A DNA stretch of 64,000 nt from Oscillospiraceae bacterium (lineage in GTDB: Bacteria > Bacillota > Clostridia > Oscillospirales > Ruminococcaceae), in the NCBI GenBank assembly GCA_020024285.1, contig JAHHTZ010000003.1, positions 124,001 through 188,000 on the forward strand, read 5' to 3'. Of the stretch, positions 57,489 to 64,000 are shown in pieces. Within the stretch, counting starts at the first letter, position 1; each line of letters opens with the position of its first letter. The notes beneath the pieces were generated by a model, which did no database searches, was not told the DNA's origin, and saw only the letters and a program-made list of their open reading frames with translations. Both the position numbers and the translations under genes were made by a program.

Positions 57489-58655
57489 TCAGTCGCGGAA
57501 CAGGTTTGTCTTGCTGTATTTATAAACGCTCGAAACCACCCCGATGGAGAGGTACAGCGCTGCAACCGATGTTCCTCCCGCCGATAAAAACGGCAGCGTG
57601 ATGCCGATTACCGGGAACAGCGAAAGATTCATGCTGATATTGATGACCATTTGAGCTGCAAACATGGTAAATACTCCGACACAGATATACCGTCCCGCGT
57701 CGTCCTGCGCGCGGCGCGAGGTGCGCAGCATACAGATGCAGGCGGTCAAAAGCAGCGCCAAAACCGCCAGGGAACCAACAAAGCCCAGTGCCTCCCCGAC
57801 AAAGGAAAAGATAAAATCGTTGTGTACTTCCGGAACAAACTGAAACTGCCCTGTTTCTGAAAAAACGCCGTTTCCCCAAACACCGCCGTTTCCGATGGCA
57901 ATTTCCCCCTTCATCTGCTGCCACAGATATTTTTTCAAATCGGAAGGGGTCATGCTGTCCGGTGAAATCAGCGCAAGGATTCGTCCTTTTTTATCAGCAT
58001 CCAAAACAAATTTCCAAAGGACGAATACCGCCGGAGGAACTGCTGCCAGAACGGGAAGGATGTATTTCCAGGATAATCCTGCTACAAAAAGCATCCCCAG
58101 CACGATCAGGAGCATCACCACCGCTGTGCCGTCATCCCCCTGAAGATGGATCAAAAGGACAGGGATCGAACCATGAAGGCACAGGAGAAGCAGGTTCTTC
58201 CAATCGTTCATCCCATCCTTCGCCTTGCTCAGATGCAGGGCAAAGGTCAGGATAAAGGAGAGCTTCAGCAGCTCCGATGGCTGGAATTGAGGCAGTCCCG
58301 GAATGGCAAGCCAGTTTCTGTCATCAATGTATTCGCTCACCTGAACCCCAAGCGGTGTAAATGTCAGGAGAAGCAAAATATAGGAAACGGGCTGGTGGAT
58401 TTTCCATGTTTGAATCATCACATGATAATCGATGTTCGAAAGGACGATCGCCGCCGCAAGTCCCACAAAGGAGGCTGCCGCCTGTATTTTCAAAGGACGC
58501 AGATTGATTTGACCGCCTGCTGTGACTAGCGCGCCCCCTTTTGTCAAACCGAAAATCAGGACGATGCTCAGGCAGGATAGTGCTGCACAGGTCAGTAAAA
58601 GAAGATAATCCGTCCCCTTTATGCAGCGTTTCACCGCCTCCATAAATTGTTTCAT
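57489..58655 (-). CDS. RodA/FtsW/SpoVE family peptidoglycan polymerase
   Basis: A 388-residue SEDS protein with about ten membrane helices. The catalytic Asp lies in the large loop segment LQGDDGTAVVM (usually PDLGT). Other motifs: GIGNGG-like IAIGNGGVWGNG, VPEVHNDFIFSFVGEALGF, and the end LPFLSAGGTS. It polymerises glycan strands with a partner class B PBP, which is not in the window. Whether it serves elongation (RodA), division or spores cannot be told; ftsH follows upstream. Confidence 0.92.
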   Translation of the reverse strand: MKQFMEAVKRCIKGTDYLLLLTCAALSCLSIVLIFGLTKGGALVTAGGQINLRPLKIQAAASFVGLAAAIVLSNIDYHVMIQTWKIHQPVSYILLLLTFTPLGVQVSEYIDDRNWLAIPGLPQFQPSELLKLSFILTFALHLSKAKDGMNDWKNLLLLCLHGSIPVLLIHLQGDDGTAVVMLLIVLGMLFVAGLSWKYILPVLAAVPPAVFVLWKFVLDADKKGRILALISPDSMTPSDLKKYLWQQMKGEIAIGNGGVWGNGVFSETGQFQFVPEVHNDFIFSFVGEALGFVGSLAVLALLLTACICMLRTSRRAQDDAGRYICVGVFTMFAAQMVINISMNLSLFPVIGITLPFLSAGGTSVAALYLSIGVVSSVYKYSKTNLFRD

Positions 58656-58680
58656 TGCATCTCTCCTTTGCTTTTACAAC

Positions 58681-58706
58681 AATGGCACTGCCAAGGCAGT
58701 GCCATT
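58681..58706 (-). terminator. Perfect hairpin after ftsH
   Basis: AATGGCACTGCC pairs with GGCAGTGCCATT around a two-base loop. No long U-run follows, so it may stabilise RNA or terminate partly before the RodA/FtsW gene. Confidence 0.6.
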
Positions 58707-58715
58707 TCGGTCATT

Positions 58716-60782
58716 CTATTCCTTTGGTTCTTCGTCCTCTTCCTGAGGCTTTTCGTCGGAAACAGGGATTTCCTCCGACTCTGCTTCTGCATTCGGTGCA
58801 GGTGCAGCGTCCTCATGGTCCAGCTCAGAAGGAACTTCCGGCTCGGTTTCCGAGGCCGGAGCTTCCGGAGCTGGGGCTTCCGGAGCTTCCGCAGCTGCTT
58901 TTTCAGCATCTTTTCTCTGCTGTTCTTCGCGGCGTGCCTCATAAACTTCTTCTTTTTTGCCGGTCATGATCTTCTCAAAGTCTGCTCCGCTGATCTTTTC
59001 ATACTGGATCAGATACTCTGCCACATCGTGCAGCTGATCCATATGATCGCTCAGGATCTTGGTGCACAGCTCATAAGCACGATCGACCACATCACGGATC
59101 TCGCTGTCGATGGCGGAAGCAACCGACTCCGAGTAGTTTCTGGTGTGTCCAAAGTCGCGTCCGAGGAAAACCTCTCCCTCTTCTTCTCCGTAGACGACCG
59201 GACCCAGCTTGTCGCTGAATCCATAGCGCGTCACCATGCTTCTTGCTGTCTTGGTTGCGCGCTCCAGGTCGTTGGATGCACCGGTGGAAATATCATCAAG
59301 AACAAGCTGTTCTGCAATACGGCCGCCCAAGAGCGTCACGATGTTTTCAAACATCTCTTTTCTGGTGCGATAGCTGCGATCCTCACTCGGCAGGGACATC
59401 GTGTATCCGCCCGCCATACCGCGTGGGATGGTGGAAATTTCGTGTACCTTATCCTGTGTTTCACTGTAATATGTGGACACCGCATGACCTGCCTCATGGA
59501 ATGCAGTCAGGCGTTTGTCTTTTTCTGTGATGACATGGCTTCTTTTCTCCGGACCTGCCACCACTTTAATGGTAGCTTCCTCGATTTCCGTCATGGTGAT
59601 CGCTTTTCTGGATTTGCGCGCTGCCATCAATGCAGCTTCGTTGACAAGGTTCTCCAAATCGGCACCGGTAAATCCGGCAGTCGATTTTGCAATGACGGAA
59701 AGATCGACGTCAGGAGCCAGCGGTTTGTTGCGTGTATGGACCTTGAGGATCGCTTCACGTCCTTTGATGTCCGGATATCCGACCACGATCTGTCGGTCAA
59801 AGCGGCCCGGACGCAGCAGCGCACGGTCAAGAATGTCGTGGCGGTTTGTTGCAGCGATGACGATAACTCCCGTGTTGGAGCCAAAGCCGTCCATCTCAAC
59901 AAGCAGCTGGTTGAGGGTCTGCTCACGCTCATCGTGCCCGCCGCCGAGTCCGGCGCCGCGCTGACGGCCGACCGCATCGATCTCATCGATGAAGATCACA
60001 CTTGGTGCGCTTTTCTTTGCCTGATCGAACAGATCACGAACACGGGACGCACCGACACCCACAAACATCTCCACGAAGTCCGAACCGGAAATCGAGAAGA
60101 ACGGAACGCCTGCTTCTCCGGCTACTGCACGGGCAAGCAATGTTTTACCGGTTCCGGGAGGGCCCATCAGGAGGACACCCTTCGGGATCCTTGCGCCCAA
60201 TGCGTTAAATTTCTTTGGATTCTTTAAGAATTCCACAACCTCAACAAGCTCTTCTTTTTCCTCATCTGCACCGGCAACATCCTGAAAGGTCACCTTGCGT
60301 CCGTCATCCAGCGGCTTCGGCTTTGCCTTTCCGAAGGATGCCATCTTGCCGCTGCCTCCCGTCGCCTGACGGGCAATGATGAAGTAAACAACGATCATCA
60401 ATCCGGCAAGGACGAGGGTCGGCATCAGAGATACCCAGATCGAGGTCGGTTCCGGTGGGATATACTCCATCGAGAACGTGCTGTCCGGGTGTTCCTGCTC
60501 ATATTTTTCGAGATAAGGCGCAATATCATCGCGGAAATAGGTGATGTTTGACAGCTCATACACAACCTGCTCCGTCTGCCCCTTGATTGTCATAACAAGA
60601 TCGCCGGTATTAAAATCTACTGTAAAATCTTCTACCTTATCCTGCTTAAAGAAGTTGATGATATCAGAGTAGCGATAGTTGGTGGTCGGTTTTGGTGACC
60701 ATGAGAACATGGCAACCGCAAGGACGGTAAGCAATGCCAGAATGGCAACATACATCCCGAGTCCCTTCATTTTTTTGGGCAT
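58716..60782 (-). CDS. ftsH: ATP-dependent zinc metalloprotease FtsH
   Basis: A 688-residue membrane protease. Membrane helices at about 9-27 and 113-135 flank an external domain. AAA+ domain: Walker A GPPGTGKTLLARA near 208, Walker B VIFIDEID, and SRH region ATNRHDILDRALLRPGRFDRQ. Zinc motif HEAGH near 428. It degrades membrane and regulatory proteins. The C-terminus carries a 70-residue tail of Ala, Pro, Glu and Ser repeats (APEAPAPEAPASE), longer than usual. It sits between hpt and the RodA-type gene, in the classic tilS-hpt-ftsH order. Confidence 0.97.
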   Translation of the reverse strand: MPKKMKGLGMYVAILALLTVLAVAMFSWSPKPTTNYRYSDIINFFKQDKVEDFTVDFNTGDLVMTIKGQTEQVVYELSNITYFRDDIAPYLEKYEQEHPDSTFSMEYIPPEPTSIWVSLMPTLVLAGLMIVVYFIIARQATGGSGKMASFGKAKPKPLDDGRKVTFQDVAGADEEKEELVEVVEFLKNPKKFNALGARIPKGVLLMGPPGTGKTLLARAVAGEAGVPFFSISGSDFVEMFVGVGASRVRDLFDQAKKSAPSVIFIDEIDAVGRQRGAGLGGGHDEREQTLNQLLVEMDGFGSNTGVIVIAATNRHDILDRALLRPGRFDRQIVVGYPDIKGREAILKVHTRNKPLAPDVDLSVIAKSTAGFTGADLENLVNEAALMAARKSRKAITMTEIEEATIKVVAGPEKRSHVITEKDKRLTAFHEAGHAVSTYYSETQDKVHEISTIPRGMAGGYTMSLPSEDRSYRTRKEMFENIVTLLGGRIAEQLVLDDISTGASNDLERATKTARSMVTRYGFSDKLGPVVYGEEEGEVFLGRDFGHTRNYSESVASAIDSEIRDVVDRAYELCTKILSDHMDQLHDVAEYLIQYEKISGADFEKIMTGKKEEVYEARREEQQRKDAEKAAAEAPEAPAPEAPASETEPEVPSELDHEDAAPAPNAEAESEEIPVSDEKPQEEDEEPKE

Positions 60783-60835
60783 TAAGGTTTCACTCCTATT
60801 CTTTGCAATTTGATAATACAGGTTTCTGCGCAGAT

Positions 60836-61375
60836 TTACTTAGAATATACCTCCGGTTTGAGGATGCCGATATATGGCAGGTTGCGATACATCTCTGCAT
60901 AATCAAGCCCATATCCAACCACAAATTCATCCGGTACCTGAAATCCGGAATAATCCGGCACGATATCCGCTTCCCGCCGCTCCGGCTTGTCGAGGAGTGT
61001 TGCGATGCGGATGCTTTTCGGATTTCTCTGGGAAAGGAGCTTGCGCAGATTGTACAGTGTTTTTCCGCTGTCCAGAATATCTTCCACAAGCAGCAGATCA
61101 TAGCCCTCCAGCGAAATGTCGAGGTCCTTGATGATTTTTACAACGCCGCTGGATTTGGTTTCACTGCCATAGCTGGATACAGACATAAAATCAATGCGGG
61201 CAGGGATCTTCACTGCGCGCATCAAATCTGCCATAAAGATCACAGAGCCCTTGAGGACGCTCACCATCAGCAGATTTTTTCCGGCATAATCCCGGCTGAT
61301 GGCTGCACCAAGCTCTTCAACCTTCTCATGAATTTTTTCTTCTGTAAGTAATACCTTTAGAATATCCTGTTCCAT
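60836..61375 (-). CDS. hpt: Hypoxanthine phosphoribosyltransferase
   Basis: A 179-residue purine salvage enzyme that makes IMP and GMP with PRPP. PRPP motif LLLVEDILDSGKTL; the purine-binding DEFVVGYGLDYAE end is present. It lies between tilS (7 bases) and ftsH, as in B. subtilis. Confidence 0.97.
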   Translation of the reverse strand: MEQDILKVLLTEEKIHEKVEELGAAISRDYAGKNLLMVSVLKGSVIFMADLMRAVKIPARIDFMSVSSYGSETKSSGVVKIIKDLDISLEGYDLLLVEDILDSGKTLYNLRKLLSQRNPKSIRIATLLDKPERREADIVPDYSGFQVPDEFVVGYGLDYAEMYRNLPYIGILKPEVYSK

Positions 61376-61381
61376 TATATT

Positions 61382-62731
61382 TTACTCCTTTATTATCTGT
61401 ATCATCATAAAATGGACTGTTTCCTGATTGGGGCGCACATCACTTCGTGTGCCAAAGCCTTCAAGCCACAGTGGTCCTTTTTCATCACAAATGACTGCCA
61501 TCCGAGCCCGCTGTTCCACAGGGATTTTTGCTTCATTCAAGATCTTTTTGAATGGTTTTGGTTTTGAAAAGCCAAAAAGCTCGATGGAATCTCCGGGTTT
61601 CTTTTGGCGAACCGTAAGACTACCCCTTATTCTATCATAATCAATGGCATTTTTTAAGACTTCTGTGCCATTATTTTCAAAGTTTTTATATTTTATCTTA
61701 TCTTCTATGGAAACTTTTAGTTTTTTTCCGGGAAAAAGCGCTGTGAGTCCTGTTTTGAGCGGATGCTCAAAGTAGGGCTGCACTATTTTTTGTTCTTTTA
61801 GCTCGATCACGCCGCCCTGCGCACTCAGATACCATCCCTTGCACAGCTGCAAGATTCCTTCCCTCTCGATGATCTGCTGCGATTCTTCGAGTTTTTTGGC
61901 GGAGCATCCGCATGGGAGCCCCCGAAGAAGGAAGGTGAGCATCCTGTGCTGCATGGCAGGGTGCAGATTCAAAAAGCCGTTTCTCTCCCATTGACCGTCC
62001 TTTGCGGTGATTTTCTGCATGTGAAAAAGCATCTCTCGTTCAAGATAATCTTCTTCCAGCATCGCCTGACGGGAGAGACGGCGGGCGCTTTGCAGGAAGG
62101 ATGGATTGATGCTCTGCATTTTGGGGATCAGATTGTGGCGAATATCATTTCTGGTGTATAAATCATCAAGATTTGTGCTGTCTGTCACATAGGAAAGCCC
62201 GTTTTCTCTGCAATAGCACTCGATCTGCTCGCGTGTGCAGTATAAAAGCGGACGAACGATCCTGCCGCGCACCGGGGGAATGCCGATCAAGCCTCTCAAG
62301 CCGGTCCCCCGCACGAGATGAAAGAGCTGCGTTTCGGCAAGATCATTGAGATTGTGTGCCGTTGCAATGCGGTCGGTGTTAAGCGAGGCTAACTGAGAAA
62401 AACGCGCATAGCGCACATTCCTTGCATATTCCTCTATCGACTGCCCCGCTTCTTGGGCACCCTGTGCAATATCCTCCCGAAAAACGGTGAGCGCGATCCC
62501 GCGCTCTTTGCAAAAATCGCGGCAGAATCTTTCATCGCGCTCAGACTCCTCCCCGCGAAGCTGATGGTTGATGTGACAGGCTGTGAGGGTCAGATCCCAT
62601 TCGTGCTGCTTCTCGTACAAAAAAGCAAGCAGGGCAACAGAATCCGCACCGCCGGAGAAGCCCACAACAACATGGCTTCCTGATGGGAACATTCCAAATT
62701 GTTCGGCAGTTGCTTCGGCGTTATGGCGCAT
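61382..62731 (-). CDS. tilS: tRNA(Ile)-lysidine synthase
   Basis: A 449-residue N-type ATP pyrophosphatase that converts C34 of tRNA-Ile2 to lysidine. PP-loop SGGADS at residues 26-31; CHINHQLRGEESERDE and ATAHNLNDLAET follow. The TilS-type C-terminal domains extend to the end (RGSLTVRQKKPGDSIELFG). It overlaps the dnaB stop by 11 bases. Confidence 0.96.
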   Translation of the reverse strand: MRHNAEATAEQFGMFPSGSHVVVGFSGGADSVALLAFLYEKQHEWDLTLTACHINHQLRGEESERDERFCRDFCKERGIALTVFREDIAQGAQEAGQSIEEYARNVRYARFSQLASLNTDRIATAHNLNDLAETQLFHLVRGTGLRGLIGIPPVRGRIVRPLLYCTREQIECYCRENGLSYVTDSTNLDDLYTRNDIRHNLIPKMQSINPSFLQSARRLSRQAMLEEDYLEREMLFHMQKITAKDGQWERNGFLNLHPAMQHRMLTFLLRGLPCGCSAKKLEESQQIIEREGILQLCKGWYLSAQGGVIELKEQKIVQPYFEHPLKTGLTALFPGKKLKVSIEDKIKYKNFENNGTEVLKNAIDYDRIRGSLTVRQKKPGDSIELFGFSKPKPFKKILNEAKIPVEQRARMAVICDEKGPLWLEGFGTRSDVRPNQETVHFMMIQIIKE

Positions 62732-64000
62732 CTCTGAAAATCTCCCTGCTCATAAATCTGCTGTGTGCACCGTCAAAGGCGAGCTTCACCGTATCGGTGG
62801 CACCATGACGGTTTTTTGCTAAAATACATTCTGCCAATCCGCGGTCTTCCGAATCTTCTTCGTAATAATCGTCCCGATAAAGAAACATGACCATATCGGC
62901 ATCCTGCTCGATGGAACCGGATTCGCGCAGATCCGAGAGGACGGGTCGATGGTCGGTCCTCTTATCGGCACTACGGGACAGCTGGGACAGCGTAAGAAGC
63001 GGGACATCCATTTCCTTCGCCATGATTTTGAGGTTTCGGGTGATTTCAGAAACCTCCTGTACACGGTTATCGATGCGCCGCCCGGAGGACATCAGCTGCA
63101 AATAGTCGATGACCACCAGATCGATTTTCGGCAGACGGCGCAGCTTCGCCTTCATTTCTGCCACGGTGATGCCCGGTGTGTCATCCATATACAGATTCAT
63201 CTTTGCGATGGTCTGTGCGGAAACTGCCAGCCGCGTCCACTCCTCCACCGAAAGATTTCCGGTTCGCATGGCGCTTGTCTGGACAAGCGCTTCGGTCGAG
63301 AGGAGCTTGCTCACCACCTGCTCCCGGCTCATCTCCAAGGAGAATACCGCAACGGTATAGCCCTGCTTTGCCACATTCATTGCGATGTTAAAGGCAAAGG
63401 TCGATTTACCCATCGCAGGACGGGCAGCGAGCAGAATGAGGTCGGAGCGGTTGAGCCCTGTTGTCATGTTATCAAGGGAAGAAAAGCCGCTCGGGATGCC
63501 GGCAAAGGAATTTTTCTCGTCACCGGAAATGCGCTGCAATTTGTCGTACAGTTCGAAAACTGCACGATCCGCGCGAACCAGTCCCGTTGCATCCTTGCCC
63601 TGACGCAGCTCAAACAGCTTTTGCTCCGCAAATTCCATCAGGTTTTTGGCGTTCGCCTGCGGTTCTGCGGAGTGTGTGATGATATCCTGTGCCACACCGA
63701 TCATGGTGCGCATATAGTATTTTTCCTGTACTACCTTTGCGTAGGAATCAACATTGGAAGTGGAGGGGACGGTCTGTGCAAGCTGCATCAGATAGACCTT
63801 CGCCTCGTTTTCTCCCGAAAACACTTCCTCTTTTCGCGCCTGTTCCAGAACGGTGATGACATCGATCGGCTGAGCGGAGGTATACATGGTCAGCATAATG
63901 GAAAAGAGCTGTTGATGCTGTTTTCGATAGAAGGAATCCGGGGTCAGATATTCGAGCACCGTGGTGATGCACTCCGAATCGAGCAGGATCGCTCCCAAAA
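62721..64000 (-). CDS. dnaB: Replicative DNA helicase DnaB (5' end outside window)
   Basis: About 426 residues of the replicative helicase; the first 20 or so are cut off by the right edge, since the frame is open to base 64000 and starts at the family's GAILLD. N-terminal domain about 1-110; RecA-like ATPase with Walker A ARPAMGKSTFA, Walker B LVVIDYLQLM, and DLRESGSIEQDADMVMFLYR. It unwinds DNA at the fork. It leads the dnaB-tilS-hpt-ftsH series. Confidence 0.97.
   Translation of the reverse strand, partial: LGAILLDSECITTVLEYLTPDSFYRKQHQQLFSIMLTMYTSAQPIDVITVLEQARKEEVFSGENEAKVYLMQLAQTVPSTSNVDSYAKVVQEKYYMRTMIGVAQDIITHSAEPQANAKNLMEFAEQKLFELRQGKDATGLVRADRAVFELYDKLQRISGDEKNSFAGIPSGFSSLDNMTTGLNRSDLILLAARPAMGKSTFAFNIAMNVAKQGYTVAVFSLEMSREQVVSKLLSTEALVQTSAMRTGNLSVEEWTRLAVSAQTIAKMNLYMDDTPGITVAEMKAKLRRLPKIDLVVIDYLQLMSSGRRIDNRVQEVSEITRNLKIMAKEMDVPLLTLSQLSRSADKRTDHRPVLSDLRESGSIEQDADMVMFLYRDDYYEEDSEDRGLAECILAKNRHGATDTVKLAFDGAHSRFMSREIFRDAP

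Noticed and set aside
1..64000. CRISPR arrays, tRNA or rRNA genes, insertion sequences, integrases, phage genes
   Set aside because: Looked for in the intergenic gaps and gene products; no repeats with regular spacers, no cloverleaf-like segments and no transposase or integrase motifs were seen.

Overview
The window reads as chromosome of a Gram-positive, anaerobic, endospore-forming member of the Clostridia. The evidence is the sporulation sigma operon spoIIAA-spoIIAB-sigF, a 29-codon spoVM gene, RicT (YaaT), RemA, the c-di-AMP receptor DarA, a PASTA kinase with its PP2C phosphatase, a tRNA-Val T-box leader, an iron-sulfur serine dehydratase and a 2[4Fe-4S] ferredoxin. Base composition is near 50% GC by eye. 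Family or genus cannot be fixed without a database search; an Oscillospiraceae/Ruminococcaceae-like gut Clostridium is the best guess. No tRNA, rRNA, CRISPR array, insertion sequence or prophage was seen.

Layout. 1-7.0 kb (+): 3' end of a U32 peptidase, a valine T-box leader with valS and brnQ, and the spoIIA operon. 7.0-11.5 kb (-): a four-gene operon of a PHP phosphoesterase and a binding-protein-dependent ABC importer. 11.7-16.4 kb (-): a lone cobalamin-pathway methyltransferase and a 1,229-residue two-way c-di-GMP enzyme. 16.5-21.8 kb (-): M18 aminopeptidase, then DUF951-prfA-tsaC(Sua5)-coaE-slt. 22.0-23.3 kb (+): a tiny unknown gene and an S1-domain protein. 23.3-29.3 kb (-): YmdB-type phosphodiesterase, polar amino acid ABC importer, RluA-type pseudouridine synthase, serine dehydratase sdaAB-sdaAA. 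29.4-34.8 kb (+): an AAC(6')-like acetyltransferase, a short QueG-like protein, and the yaaO-darA-holB-ricT block followed by a ferredoxin. 34.8-38.1 kb (-): prmA-rsmE-DD-carboxypeptidase-unknown-UPF0291. 38.3-52.5 kb (-): a long housekeeping block running from yicC through two small membrane proteins, remA, gmk, rpoZ, priA, def, fmt, yugP, rsmB, rlmN, prpC, prkC, rsgA, thiN to spoVM. 52.6-56.4 kb (-): tsaE-tsaB-rpiB-upp, then DUF1667 and an FkbM-type methyltransferase. 56.6-57.4 kb (+): a degenerate LCP-like protein. 57.5-64 kb (-): a RodA/FtsW protein, ftsH, hpt, tilS and dnaB (cut by the window edge).

How it fits together. Most of the window is translation, replication and envelope housekeeping in gene orders well known from Firmicutes, but with members absent at expected positions: tmk from yaaO-darA-holB, coaBC between rpoZ and priA, rpe between rsgA and thiN, and prmC after prfA. 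Three signalling layers are present: c-di-GMP (the large HD-GYP/GGDEF protein), c-di-AMP (DarA) and Ser/Thr phosphorylation (PrkC/PrpC). Sporulation is represented by the early forespore switch and by SpoVM.

No single obvious new defence or biosynthetic system was found. The best leads are the PHP-phosphoesterase/ABC importer operon of unknown substrate, the multidomain c-di-GMP protein with a dead receiver and a cysteine-rich C-terminal module, the degenerate LCP protein, the two small membrane proteins inside the yicC-remA operon, and a roughly 100-nt structured element after the FkbM gene.
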